Positions 8,464-17,616 are shown, counted from the first letter of the stretch. The stretch is 64,000 nucleotides of DNA from Caryophanales bacterium UBA743 (GCA_002297365.1 DBKT01000011.1:1-64000); one strand, 5' to 3'. Translations and numbers: made by a program. Notes: generated by a model from the sequence alone, not told the origin.

Positions 8464-9777
8464 ATGATTGCCACAGCCATTATCGCCTCATTGGCGATCG
8501 TTCTTACTTTCCTTTGCCTTTTGCTCTTCCCGAAAATCACTATTAAGGGACACGATTTTTCAACGTTCTATTGGCCATCCTTGTTGGCTTTGCTCATTCT
8601 TTTATGCACTTCTCTTTTGCCAATACAGGATTACTTCTCGAGCTTGATTAAAGATACGACAATGAATCCGCTGGAGATTCTTCTTCTCTTTTTCGGCACG
8701 GCTTTTATCAGCACTGTTTTGGATGAATTGGGTTTCTTTTCGTATTTGGCAAGCTTAGCCGTCAAAAGAGCGAAGGACTCTCAGTTCGCTTTGTTCATCA
8801 TCCTTTATTTTCTCTGCGCTTTTTTGACGATGTTCACTTCGAATGACATTGTGATCATCTCTTTTACCCCTTTTATTCTTTTCTTTGCCAAGGACGCAAA
8901 AATCAATCCGATACCATATTTGTTTTGCGAATTTGTCGCCGCCAACACATGGTCGATGATGTTCATCTTCGGAAATCCGACAAACGTTTATCTGTCTTCT
9001 TTCTTCTCATTGGATTTCGTTTCCTATTTTATAAGAATGTGGTTCCCGACTTTGCTCGCAGGGCTACTGTCTTTGGGATTATTGGTTCTTTTGTTCCGTA
9101 AAGACCTAAAAGAAAAAATGAGTGTCATCGCAACAAAAGAAGAGATCCGTGAGCCATTCGTTCTATATTCCGCTTTAGCGATATTGCTATTGGTCACCAT
9201 TTTCATGGCGATTAGCAGTTTCTTTAGCCTTCCGATGTGGATTTTCGCTTGCATGGGGGCTCTTCTTCTGATGTTGCTTATTCTCACGGATTCATTGTTT
9301 CATAAGAAAAAACCGGTTTTGTTATGGAAGGCGAGCAAGAGGTTGCCTTTTACTCTAGCGCCCTTTCTTCTCTCCATGTTTGGAATTGTCATGGCTTTGT
9401 CCAACGAGGGGATCAGTTTGGAGATTGGGAATTTCCTATCCCAGTTCCAACCGATGTGGAGCTATGGCCTTTCTAGTTTCTTTTTGGCGAACTTGATGAA
9501 CAATCTCCCTATGTCGATTTTCTTTGCCGACTTGCTTTCTTTGGTCCCTTATAATGAGCTTGCTTTATTCGCGACTATCATTTCCAGCAATTTAGGGGCG
9601 ATACTGACTCCGATCGGCGCTTTGGCGGGAATCATGTGGATGAGAATATTGAAAGAGCACGATTTGAATTTTTCGTTTGGAAAATTCACCCTTTATGGCA
9701 TGGCGATTTCCATTCCCACTTTGCTTATCGCTTTCCTATCTCTTTTGCTTGAATTTCAGCTTTTCGGTGGTTTATAA
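8464..9777 (+). CDS. ArsB/NhaD superfamily anion or cation permease
   Basis: 437 residues with about eleven hydrophobic helices and a duplicated architecture. Each half carries the hallmark re-entrant motif: TSNDIVIISFTPF followed by FGNPTNVYLSS in the first half, and ANLMNNLPMS followed by SNLGAILTPIGALAGIMW in the second. The LTPIGxLAxIMW signature is typical of ArsB-like transporters. Members export arsenite or move organic anions or sodium. No ArsR, ArsA or ArsC gene is near, so arsenite resistance is not implied. It follows the SDR by four bases with no strong ribosome binding site, suggesting translational coupling. Confidence 0.8.
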   Translation: MIATAIIASLAIVLTFLCLLLFPKITIKGHDFSTFYWPSLLALLILLCTSLLPIQDYFSSLIKDTTMNPLEILLLFFGTAFISTVLDELGFFSYLASLAVKRAKDSQFALFIILYFLCAFLTMFTSNDIVIISFTPFILFFAKDAKINPIPYLFCEFVAANTWSMMFIFGNPTNVYLSSFFSLDFVSYFIRMWFPTLLAGLLSLGLLVLLFRKDLKEKMSVIATKEEIREPFVLYSALAILLLVTIFMAISSFFSLPMWIFACMGALLLMLLILTDSLFHKKKPVLLWKASKRLPFTLAPFLLSMFGIVMALSNEGISLEIGNFLSQFQPMWSYGLSSFFLANLMNNLPMSIFFADLLSLVPYNELALFATIISSNLGAILTPIGALAGIMWMRILKEHDLNFSFGKFTLYGMAISIPTLLIAFLSLLLEFQLFGGL

Positions 9778-9851
9778 AGCCATTTCGTTTGGCGCTTTCC
9801 GATCCATTTCATCAATTCAATGGACCCATGTAGTCAAATTCGTTTAAAAAG

Positions 9852-9884
9852 AAAACACGTGCCGGATTCCATACACGTGTTTTT
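9852..9884. terminator. Bidirectional terminator between the permease and hpt
   Basis: Arms AAAACACGTG (9852-9861) and CACGTGTTTT (9874-9883) form a 10-bp stem with a 12-base loop, flanked by T tracts on both strands. It lies between the convergent genes ending at 9777 and 9894. Confidence 0.85.
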
Positions 9885-9893
9885 GCCTTCTGC

Positions 9894-10469
9894 TTATTGT
9901 TTTTTCTTAAGGGGGTCTCTAGCAAGAATCTCATCCCATTTTTTGAAGTCTTCTTCCGAGGGAACGAAGACATAGGGAATGTTTCTCCCGATCTCATTAT
10001 AGTCAAAGCCATTTCCGACAAGGTATTTGTTCTCTTTGATGACTTTGCCGACATAGTCGATTTTCACTTCAGCCTTGCGCCTTGCCGGTTTATCGACGAA
10101 AGCCGCAACCTTGATGTCTTTCGGTTTCTTTGTGGCAAGGAATTCCTCTAAATATTTCATGGAGATGCCCGTATCCACCACGTCTTCGACGATGACGATG
10201 GTCCTGCCTTCTGGATCAAAGCTCATATCTTTTAATAAATTGACTTTCCCTGTTGTGGAAGTCCCATCGTAAGAGGATATATGAATATAATCCACGATGA
10301 CAGGAATATTCACGTATTTCATCATTCCGATAAGGAAGGTCATTGCGCCTTTCATGACGCAAAGGAGAATCGGTCTTTTCTCCTCGTTTTTAAGCGATTG
10401 CGAAATCTCTTCTCCTACTTTTTTGTAGCATGCCTCGATTTCTTTGGCATCCATGACTATTTCGTGCAT
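9894..10469 (-). CDS. hpt: Hypoxanthine-guanine phosphoribosyltransferase
   Basis: 191 residues from the ATG at 10469, preceded by AAAGGAG at ideal spacing. The frame stays open upstream to 10637 but that extension is basic, low-complexity and not part of the family. The PRPP-binding motif IVEDVVDTGISMKYL is intact, and the length matches bacterial Hpt (about 180). The enzyme salvages hypoxanthine and guanine to IMP and GMP in the cytoplasm. It is divergent from a purine-riboswitch-controlled nucleoside importer, consistent with a purine-salvage neighbourhood. A perfect cre-type palindrome sits about 95 bp upstream of the start, so catabolite control is likely. Confidence 0.95.
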   Translation of the reverse strand: MHEIVMDAKEIEACYKKVGEEISQSLKNEEKRPILLCVMKGAMTFLIGMMKYVNIPVIVDYIHISSYDGTSTTGKVNLLKDMSFDPEGRTIVIVEDVVDTGISMKYLEEFLATKKPKDIKVAAFVDKPARRKAEVKIDYVGKVIKENKYLVGNGFDYNEIGRNIPYVFVPSEEDFKKWDEILARDPLKKKQ

Positions 10470-10562
10470 TGCCTTCTCCTTTAAAAGTTCAACACCATTG
10501 CTTGTTTTTAACGCTAAAACAGTTTGCTTTCTTTCGCCACTCTTTTTTGATTTTTGTTTTGA

Positions 10563-10576
10563 TGAAAACGTTTTCA
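10563..10576. promoter_or_regulatory. Perfect cre-type palindrome (CcpA-like site)
   Basis: TGAAAACGTTTTCA is a perfect 14-bp palindrome and matches the CcpA cre consensus TGWAANCGNTNWCA at every position. It is upstream of hpt (minus) and of the riboswitch-controlled importer (plus), so it could affect either. A LacI-family regulator other than CcpA is possible. Confidence 0.55.
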
Positions 10577-10636
10577 TAAATTTTCTTCTTCCATAACCGA
10601 TTGTTTTTGAGTGACAATAAATGCGTCGAAAAGACA

Positions 10637-10703
10637 TTGTTCGTATAATTGCCGGATTGGCGGAAAGTTTCTACGTTGGACCATAATCCAACACTATGAA
10701 CAA
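10637..10703 (+). ncRNA. Purine riboswitch aptamer (guanine class, compact loops)
   Basis: The stretch has all junction signatures: TATAAT in J1/2, GTTTCTAC in J2/3 and CTATG in J3/1. P1 pairs TTGTTCGT (10637-10644) with ATGAACAA (10696-10703), P3 pairs GTTGGA with TCCAAC, and the loops GATTGG and CCATAA keep the GG/CC kissing pairs, though each appears one base shorter than in the xpt aptamer and P2 is short. The base before TATG is C, the specificity position for guanine or hypoxanthine rather than adenine. It lies 95 bp before the BMP lipoprotein gene. No strong terminator follows, so control may act on translation. Confidence 0.88.
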
Positions 10704-10798
10704 AGTGAAACATATCATTCAGTGACGTTTTTCACGTGTTGCTCTCGAAACTTCTTTCCAATTCTCAAACAAGGACTAGGAACAAACAAGGAGAACAC

Positions 10799-12034
10799 AT
10801 GAAAAAGTGTATTAAATTAGCTGCTCTTTCTCTTATCGCTTTTACCGCTCTTGCCGGATGCGATAACGCCAACAATGACGAAATTACCGTCGGTCTTATC
10901 GCCCTGCACGATGAAAATTCCACCTATGATAAGAACTTCATCGACGCTTTCAACGCCGCTTGCAAAGAAGAAGGCGTAAAAGGCCTCTTAAAAACCGGCG
11001 TTCCTGAAACAATCGACGCTTATGAAAAGGCCACTGATTTAGTGGAAAGCGGCTGCAAGTTCGTTTTCGCCGATTCTTTCGGCCATGAAGATCATATCCT
11101 CAAAGCTGCCAAAGAAAATCCGGATGTCCAATTCTCTCACGCTTCTGGCAACAAAGCCCATACCGCGAATGTCTCTAATTTCCACAACGCTTTCGCTTCC
11201 ATTTATGAAGGGCGTTATCTTGCTGGCGTTGCCGCAGGCATGAAACTCAAATCCATGGTTGAAGCTGACGCTACGACAAGCAAGAAGATCGGCTATGTCG
11301 GTGCCTTCACCTATGCTGAGGTTATTTCCGGTTATACTTCTTATTTCTTGGGCGTTCGTTCCATTGTTTCCGATGTTACTATGGATGTCACTTTCACTGG
11401 TTCTTGGTATGACGAAGCTGCTGAAAAGACGGCTGCCGAAACATTGATTTCAAACGGCTGCAGCATCATTTCCCAACATGCTGACTCCTGGGGCGCTCCA
11501 ACTGCTTGCGAAACTGCTAATGTCCCTAATATTTCTTACAACGGTTCCACCGAATCCCGTTGCCCGAACACTTTTGTCGTCTCATCTAAAATCAACTGGG
11601 AACCTTATTTCCGTTATTGCTTCCAACAAATCAAAGCGGGCAAATCCATCGATACCGATTGGACGGGCGAATTAGGAGATACGCTTTATGATGGATCGGT
11701 CGCTTTAAGTGAGCTCGGAAAGAAAGGCGCAGCTGAAGGCACAGAAGACAAATTAAAGGAAGTCGCAGGCAAATTAAGAGACGGGTCTCTCAAAGTCTTT
11801 GACACCTCCACTTTCACCGTTTCTGGCGAAAATGTCACAACCAATGTTAAGGTTGACGCCGAAGGGCATTTAACTTCTTATAAAGCCGATGTTGATTTCG
11901 ATGCAGCCTATACTCACGATACCGAAGTCATTGAGACAAAGAACGGCAAAACCTATTTCGCCGAAAGCGAAAAACGTTCTGCCCCTTACTTTGATGTTCA
12001 AATCGACGGCATCACTTTATTGAATTCTAAATAA
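10799..12034 (+). CDS. BMP/PnrA-family nucleoside-binding lipoprotein
   Basis: 411 residues from the ATG at 10799 with AAGGAG upstream; earlier in-frame codons to 10736 are leader sequence. A signal peptide ends in the lipobox LAGC, anchoring the protein to the outer membrane face. The body is a BMP (Med/PnrA) periplasmic-binding fold: ITVGLIALHDENSTYDKNFIDAF opens it and VGYVGAFTYAEVISGY starts a central strand. Family members bind purine or pyrimidine nucleosides. The ATPase and two permeases follow downstream, completing an importer. The purine riboswitch upstream suggests repression when guanine or hypoxanthine is abundant. A hairpin terminator after the gene probably sets a high binding-protein to transporter ratio. 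Confidence 0.93.
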   Translation: MKKCIKLAALSLIAFTALAGCDNANNDEITVGLIALHDENSTYDKNFIDAFNAACKEEGVKGLLKTGVPETIDAYEKATDLVESGCKFVFADSFGHEDHILKAAKENPDVQFSHASGNKAHTANVSNFHNAFASIYEGRYLAGVAAGMKLKSMVEADATTSKKIGYVGAFTYAEVISGYTSYFLGVRSIVSDVTMDVTFTGSWYDEAAEKTAAETLISNGCSIISQHADSWGAPTACETANVPNISYNGSTESRCPNTFVVSSKINWEPYFRYCFQQIKAGKSIDTDWTGELGDTLYDGSVALSELGKKGAAEGTEDKLKEVAGKLRDGSLKVFDTSTFTVSGENVTTNVKVDAEGHLTSYKADVDFDAAYTHDTEVIETKNGKTYFAESEKRSAPYFDVQIDGITLLNSK

Positions 12035-12049
12035 TTCATATGACTTAAG

Positions 12050-12083
12050 GCCCAAGGGTTTTCCCTTGGGCTTTCTATTTTTT
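12050..12083 (+). terminator. Intra-operon terminator after the binding protein
   Basis: Stem GCCCAAGGG (12050-12058) with CCCTTGGGC (12063-12071), a TTTT loop and a downstream T-rich tail. It sits between the lipoprotein gene and the ATPase gene and is probably leaky. Confidence 0.75.
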
Positions 12084-12093
12084 AGGAGGCGAG

Positions 12094-13713
12094 ATGGTGG
12101 AAGAAAAAGAAGTGAGCGTTAGCATGCGTGGCATTTCCAAATCCTTTGGGAATGTGAAAGCCAATCATGATGTGAATCTCGATGTCTATAAAGGCGAAAT
12201 ACTCGCTCTTTTGGGCGAGAACGGAAGTGGCAAAACCACTTTGATGAACATGCTTTCTGGCATTTATTTTCCAGATGAAGGCGAAATCCGCATCAATGGA
12301 GAATTAGTAAAGATTTCCTCTCCGAAAGACGCCTACCGTTACCATATCGGGATGATCCACCAGCATTTTAAGCTCATTGAGGCGTTTAATTCTGTGGAAA
12401 ATATCGTTTTAGGAATGAAACCGAATGTTTCTTTCTGGGAGAAGACAAAGTATTTCTTCACGAATTTCTATAAGAAAAAAGAAAATAGAGCGGAAAAGAA
12501 AGCCGATTTTTCCTCCCCTAAAGACGCTAAAAAGAAAATACAGGAAATCTGTGACAAATACGGTTTTCAGTTGGATTTGAATAAGAAGGTCTATGACATG
12601 TCTGTCTCCGAGAAGCAAACTCTAGAAATCGTCAAATCCATCTACCGGGGAGCCGATATTCTTATTCTTGATGAGCCAACGGCTGTTTTGACGCCCGTGG
12701 AAGCGGAACGTCTTTTTTCAGTTATCCGTAACATGAAAAAGGATGGAAAATCCGTCATTATCATCACCCATAAAATGAACGAAGTCCTTAGCGTTTCCGA
12801 CCGTGTAGCCGTTCTTCGCAAAGGAGAATGTATCGGAAGCGTTCTCACAAAGGATGCGAACGAATCCATCTTAACGGAAATGATGGTTGGAGAAAAAGTA
12901 GAACTCTCTATTGATAGAAAAGAGCCGATGAACCCAACCGATCGTCTTTTGGTAGACGACTTAACTTGCAAAAATGAAGATGGGCAAGAGATTCTTCATC
13001 ACATCTCCTTTTCCGCTAGAAGCGGAGAGATTCTAGGGATTGCTGGAATTTCGGGTTCTGGGCAAAAGGAGCTATTGGAAGCGATTGCAGGGCTTGCTAA
13101 AGAAGAAGGAAACATCACCTACATCAATCCAGAAGGTGAAAAAGTGAATCTCAAAGACAAATCCCCCGCTCAAATTCGCAATATGGGCGTTCGTCTTGCT
13201 TTTGTGCCGGAAGATCGATTAGGCATGGGGTTAGTAGGCAATATGGATTTGATTGACAATATGATGTTGCGTTCCTATAGGAAGGGAAGATCGTCTTTTT
13301 TGGATAGAAAAAGCCCCAAAGAATTAGCGAACAAAGTCGTAAATGAGTTAAACGTCAGCACTCCAAGCATCCGTACCTCGGTCCGAAAGTTATCCGGCGG
13401 CAACGTTCAGAAGGTGTTAGTCGGAAGGGAAATCTCCTCCGTTCCGAAAGTCTTGATGGTGGCTTATCCGACAAGAGGGTTGGATATCAACTCTTCCTAT
13501 TTGATTTATCATTTGCTGAACGAGCAGAAAGAGAATGGCGCGGCTATTTTATATGTCGGCGAGGATCTTGATGTCTTGCTTGCCATTAGCGACCGCATTC
13601 TTGTTTTAGGGGATGGGGAAATACGCGGCATTCTAGATGCAAGAAAGACCACAAAATCAGAAGTTGGTCTTTTGATGACAAAGAAAAATGAGGAGGAAAT
13701 CCAACATGAATAA
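12094..13713 (+). CDS. Nucleoside ABC importer, double ATPase subunit
   Basis: 539 residues; TAGGAGG precedes the ATG. Two ABC modules are fused, as in NupO/sugar-type importers. The first has an intact Walker A (GENGSGKTT), a variant signature (MSVSEKQTLEI) and Walker B (ILILDEPTAVLTP). The second has an altered Walker A (ISGSGQKE), an intact LSGGNVQK signature and a Walker-B-like LMVAYPTRGLD lacking the usual acidic pair. Such asymmetry is normal in this family. An insertion of about 30 charged residues after SFWEKTKY is unusual compared with the second importer here. The stop codon overlaps the next gene by 8 bp, indicating coupling. It powers uptake together with the two permeases downstream. 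Confidence 0.93.
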   Translation: MVEEKEVSVSMRGISKSFGNVKANHDVNLDVYKGEILALLGENGSGKTTLMNMLSGIYFPDEGEIRINGELVKISSPKDAYRYHIGMIHQHFKLIEAFNSVENIVLGMKPNVSFWEKTKYFFTNFYKKKENRAEKKADFSSPKDAKKKIQEICDKYGFQLDLNKKVYDMSVSEKQTLEIVKSIYRGADILILDEPTAVLTPVEAERLFSVIRNMKKDGKSVIIITHKMNEVLSVSDRVAVLRKGECIGSVLTKDANESILTEMMVGEKVELSIDRKEPMNPTDRLLVDDLTCKNEDGQEILHHISFSARSGEILGIAGISGSGQKELLEAIAGLAKEEGNITYINPEGEKVNLKDKSPAQIRNMGVRLAFVPEDRLGMGLVGNMDLIDNMMLRSYRKGRSSFLDRKSPKELANKVVNELNVSTPSIRTSVRKLSGGNVQKVLVGREISSVPKVLMVAYPTRGLDINSSYLIYHLLNEQKENGAAILYVGEDLDVLLAISDRILVLGDGEIRGILDARKTTKSEVGLLMTKKNEEEIQHE

Positions 13714-14857
13714 GCCGTCTTCTTGGAAAAAGGAATTTCCTTTTCATATCGTTAAAAGAAATGATGTTTCTTGGTGGCAAGGACTTCTTGTGAGATTCGG
13801 TTCTGTTCTTTTTGGCGTTATTTTGCTTTGCCTCCTTTTGCTTATCTTCGTAGGCGCGAATCCTTTCGAGGTCATTGGGAAGCTCTTCCAAGGTTGTTTT
13901 TCCTCTCCGCGAAGAATCTGGATCACTTTCAGAGATACCGCTTTGGTATTGACCGTGGCTTTGGCTTTGGTTCCTGCTTTTAAGATGAAATTCTGGAACT
14001 TAGGCGGAAACGGTCAAATTCTTATGGGCGATTTGATGGCGATTGTCTGCATGTTCTTCATGGGAAAGGCCAATTGTCCGGATTGGGCGATTATTCTCGC
14101 TTCTTTTGTCTCTAGTATTTTAGCAGGCATGATTTGGGCGGTAATTCCTGCAATTTTCAAAGCTTTTTTCAATACAAATGAATCTTTGTTTACTTTGATG
14201 ATGAACTATATTGCGGCGGGCTTGGTTTCTCTTTTCCTTACTGCTGTTGTTACTTCCGGTTCAGGAACGCTAAATATCCAGGAAAAAGGACAATTTCCTC
14301 AAATCGGAGGAAATAATTACTTGTTTTCCATCCTTGTTGCCATTCTTGTGCTAGCAGGCATTTTCGTCTATCTTCGTTTCTCTAAAAGAGGATATGAATT
14401 GGAGGTCGTCGGCGAATCGAGAAACACGGCCAAATACATTGGCATCAACGTAAAGAAAGTCATTCTTAGAACCATGGCTCTTAGCGGAGCTTTATGCGGG
14501 CTGGTTGGCTTCCTATTCGCTTCTTCTATCGATCACACCATTACCGCAGATTCCGCGAGAAATCTTGGCTTTACCGCCATTATGGTCGCATGGCTTGCGA
14601 AGTTCAATCCTTTGGCGATGTTTGGGACGGCGTTCTTGGTTGCTTTCTTAGACAATGGTATGTCTAGTGTCCAAACAGCCTTCTCCATCACCAACGATTC
14701 GATTGGGGAGATTGCTATCGGACTGGTTTATTTCTCAATCATTGCCGTGGAATTCTTTATTTCCTACAAAATCGTGAAAAAGCACGTCAATATGAGTGCA
14801 AAAGAGACTGCTAAAGCTCTTGCAAACGTGAACGAAGAAAAAGAAGGAGACAAATAA
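13706..14857 (+). CDS. Nucleoside ABC importer permease 1
   Basis: 383 residues from the ATG at 13706, which has GAGGAGG upstream; an earlier in-frame ATG at 13688 is inside that ribosome binding site. Around nine membrane helices. MKFWNLGGNGQILMGDLMAI is the conserved second-helix region of BPD-transp-2 family permeases (NupP/RbsC-like), and YELEVVGESRNTAKYIGINVKKV is the EAA-like cytoplasmic loop that contacts the ATPase. It heterodimerises with the following permease to form the channel. Confidence 0.92.
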   Translation: MNKPSSWKKEFPFHIVKRNDVSWWQGLLVRFGSVLFGVILLCLLLLIFVGANPFEVIGKLFQGCFSSPRRIWITFRDTALVLTVALALVPAFKMKFWNLGGNGQILMGDLMAIVCMFFMGKANCPDWAIILASFVSSILAGMIWAVIPAIFKAFFNTNESLFTLMMNYIAAGLVSLFLTAVVTSGSGTLNIQEKGQFPQIGGNNYLFSILVAILVLAGIFVYLRFSKRGYELEVVGESRNTAKYIGINVKKVILRTMALSGALCGLVGFLFASSIDHTITADSARNLGFTAIMVAWLAKFNPLAMFGTAFLVAFLDNGMSSVQTAFSITNDSIGEIAIGLVYFSIIAVEFFISYKIVKKHVNMSAKETAKALANVNEEKEGDK

Positions 14858-14859
14858 GC

Positions 14860-15834
14860 ATGATGTTCTTTGATTCCTTATTACCTGCCGCAATATCGAT
14901 TGCGACCGTCTTCCTTTTTGGATGCATCGGCGAAATCATCACTGAAAAAGCCGGGCATTTAAATTTAGGCATCCCCGGCGTGATGTGTTTTGGCACATTA
15001 GGAGGATGCCTAGGCGTCTCTCTTTTCATGAACGCCTACTCTTCTGCTCCAGAAAGTGCCCCTTATTTCTTATTGTTATTATCCGGGCTTGTCTTTAGCG
15101 CTCTATTCTCCGCTATTGCAGGTTTGATTTACGGCGTGTTGACCGTAAGCTTACGTTGCAATCAAAACGTTACGGGGCTCGTGTTGACCACTTTTGGGGG
15201 AGGCATTGCGGATTATTTCATGTCCTCCGTGGATAAAACGTATTTCTCTCAAGCGAGCAAGATTCTCTCTTCTTATCCATCCTGGGCGGATAACTTAGGT
15301 GCTTTTGGCAAAATCTTCTTTGCGCATTCTTTCTTGGTTTATTTCGCTATTGTCATTGCCATTGTTACCGCTGTCATTTTAAAAAAGACAAGGGTGGGAT
15401 TGAATCTTCGTTCTGTCGGCGAGAATCCAGCCGCCGCGGATGCGGATGGCGTCAATGTCAATGGATATAAATATGGGGCCATCCTTACTGGATCGGTTAT
15501 TGCTGGATTCAGCGGGCTTTTCTATGTCATGGATTATGTCGGGGGTTCCTGGGAGAATAGTTCCACTATCCAAGCTTTTGGATGGTTGGCGATCGCCCTT
15601 GTCATCTTCGTTGTTTGGAAACCATCTTTAGCCATTCTTGGCTCCATCTTGTTCGGTTTCCTTTATATTCTTCCGTATAAGATTTCTGGAATAAGCTTTG
15701 TTGCCATGCAATCTTTCAAAATGATTCCTTATATCGTTACCGTCATCGTCTTGGTTCTTACGAGCATTATCGGCAAAAAGAGCGTTCAACCGCCAGAAAG
15801 CCTCGGCCTCCCTTATTTCCGTGAAGATCGTTAA
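14860..15834 (+). CDS. Nucleoside ABC importer permease 2
   Basis: 324 residues starting two bases after the previous stop, with GAAGGAG in the end of the preceding gene. About eight helices; EIITEKAGHLNLGIPGVMCFG and LNLRSVGENPAAADADGVNV are the family-specific helix 2 and ATPase-docking loop of NupQ-type BPD-transp-2 permeases. It completes the first nucleoside importer. No strong terminator follows immediately. Confidence 0.92.
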   Translation: MMFFDSLLPAAISIATVFLFGCIGEIITEKAGHLNLGIPGVMCFGTLGGCLGVSLFMNAYSSAPESAPYFLLLLSGLVFSALFSAIAGLIYGVLTVSLRCNQNVTGLVLTTFGGGIADYFMSSVDKTYFSQASKILSSYPSWADNLGAFGKIFFAHSFLVYFAIVIAIVTAVILKKTRVGLNLRSVGENPAAADADGVNVNGYKYGAILTGSVIAGFSGLFYVMDYVGGSWENSSTIQAFGWLAIALVIFVVWKPSLAILGSILFGFLYILPYKISGISFVAMQSFKMIPYIVTVIVLVLTSIIGKKSVQPPESLGLPYFREDR

Positions 15835-16275
15835 TTCTCTTTCTTCAAAAAACCTCCTTTCGATGATGTTCCCTTTGCACATTTTTTGAGAGGTGGTTTT
15901 CTACTTAGAGATTGGCAGTTTAGATAAGGAGTTATGTCAAAAGAATCCTTCTGACATTTCAACTTTTGAAACAGATAAAAATGTTTGGCATTCCGACTTT
16001 ATCATAATAAGGTTTTCATTTATCGAGTTAACACAAATCAATTTATGATAAATCTGTTTGTGTTATTTTCGTTGATATAGGTCTTAACCAAAACTATTGA
16101 ATGCCGCGATTCCAAGTAAACGGATTGTGTATTTCTTTTTGATGTAACCGCTTTTCGTCAAATAATAAGAAAAAGTTCTTTATGACTATAGAAAAATCCA
16201 AAAAGAATACGAGCGAGAGACGAGGAAAATGAACAAGGGAATTTGTAAACGAGAAAACGCAAAAAAAGAAACGGA
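15835..16275. other. Intergenic region with several dyads, no gene seen
   Basis: 441 bp between the importer and the end of the NERD-HRDC pseudogene. ATGTCA/TGACAT arms around 15935-15957 could form a weak terminator for the importer. AACACAAA (16030-16037) and TTTGTGTT (16057-16064) are perfect inverted 8-mers, with ATTTAT and ATAAAT forming an inner pair. I see no open frame with a ribosome binding site here. Confidence 0.4.
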
Positions 16276-17616
16276 TCAACAGCTGCCGTATCGTGTGCAA
16301 AAATATACAGATATCCCCTTATTTCCCTTTGGAATGATTTCTAGGATATCCCCGCCATATGCGACAACCTTCTTTTCGCCAAAGCCCATCACCTTAAGAA
16401 GTTCTTCTTTTGTTTTCGGTTTCTTCGAAACAAGATCCTCCATTTGAGCGTTATTAAAGATGTAATAAGCGGGGACGTGTAGTTCTTCCGCTTTCTTGAA
16501 ACGGTATTTCTTTAATGCGCTTATAAGAGCCTGATCCGAAGAGGAAATCGATACAGGGGTCGCCTCTTTTTGAGCAACGTAATCATCACCATTTACGATT
16601 TTAAGGATATCTTCACCAAAATATTGATATTTCTTTTCGGTGAAGCCTTCCACTTGAAGAAGCTCGGCTTTGCTAGCCGGCAAGGAAGTTATGATTGCTT
16701 CTAGGATTTGATTGTCAAAGATTTTGTAGGGCTGGGTCTTCCATTTCTCCGCTTTTTTAACGCGATACTGTTTTAATTCCTTCAAAAGTTTATCGTCATT
16801 TAATTTCTCAGATATGCTCTCATCATCGATAAAGCCGCTTTCTTGGGCTTTGGACGTTTCTTCCTCCACTTCTTTATTAGCAAGCTTCAGATGAAGAAAG
16901 GAAACATAATCGATGGGTCTAGGGGTATCGTTTTCTTTAATGGCTTCTGCAATGGAAAGGAGCCTGTCATCAGAAATATCGATGTCAGCATGTTTGTTCA
17001 TGAGTTGGAGAATTTTAACGTTGAGTTGGTCGTATTTCACGATGGCGTTCTTGATGGAGGCTGGGGCAAAAGTTTTATTTACGATGCAACGATCGTTGGA
17101 AATGACGACGATAGGTTCAATAGGGTAATTCCTTGGGAATTTGTTGTCGTTAAAGAAAGCGTTCAAGACGGAAAGATGGATCTCGTTTTTGATGGATAGG
17201 GCTATAAATCCCGACGGTTTTGTACACTTTCCCATCTTTGGTTTTAAGAATGCGCGTGAAATTGCCTTCCGAATCAATCTTAATGTCTCCCGAAAGACAT
17301 TTGGATTCTAATATAAAACCACAATTCTTCGTGAGGATGATGAAGTCCATTTGGGATTGATCCGCAGACTTGTCAAAAAGAGTGATATCGGAAGAATAAG
17401 GCATGGTTTCGAGAGATGTTTCAATTCATACATGACTCTCTTTTCGCCATCTAAGCCAATCATGGACGCTTTTAATTGGTTTTCGACGATTTATTTTTGA
17501 TTATCCCCCACCTTGTCTAAAAGAGAATTGAGTTTCTCTAATTCGGACATATCCACGTCTTTCATGACTTGTGGTTCTTTAATTTTATTGTGCGTGAACA
17601 AATCTAAAAATCCCAT
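16276..17616 (-). pseudogene. Decayed NERD-domain / double HRDC protein (three lesions)
   Basis: A start at 17616 with ACGGAG upstream reads 41 codons to an in-frame TAA (17491-17493). The same frame then continues with GLDGEKRVMYELKHL, the NERD opening. Near 17405 one base seems lost: the next conserved block (DFIILTKNCGFILESKCLSG to GIYSPIHQ) is in another frame. At 17186-17190 the coding strand has five As; with four it reads HQNEIHLSVLNAFF and continues in the first frame to 16276. The remainder carries NERD C-terminal sequence and two HRDC modules (LLKELKQYRVKKAEKW and LISALKKYRFKKAEEL, each ending in an EKK helix). NERD domains are nuclease-related and HRDC domains bind nucleic acid. 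It lies 57 bp downstream of the helicase on the same strand. Sequencing errors could explain the indels but less easily the stop as well. Confidence 0.8.

Noticed and set aside
8464..9777. Arsenic resistance locus
   Set aside because: Only an ArsB-like permease is present; no ArsR, ArsA, ArsC or ArsM gene is adjacent.
10470..10637. N-terminal extension of Hpt
   Set aside because: Basic, low-complexity sequence not found in the family; a strong ribosome binding site precedes the internal ATG at 10469, and the extension contains the cre palindrome.
10637..10703. Adenine-type riboswitch
   Set aside because: The specificity base before TATG is C rather than T, which points to guanine/hypoxanthine.
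16030..16064. AACACAAA/TTTGTGTT dyad as a terminator
   Set aside because: The loop is long and the following T content is low; it is kept only as an unexplained dyad in the intergenic entry.
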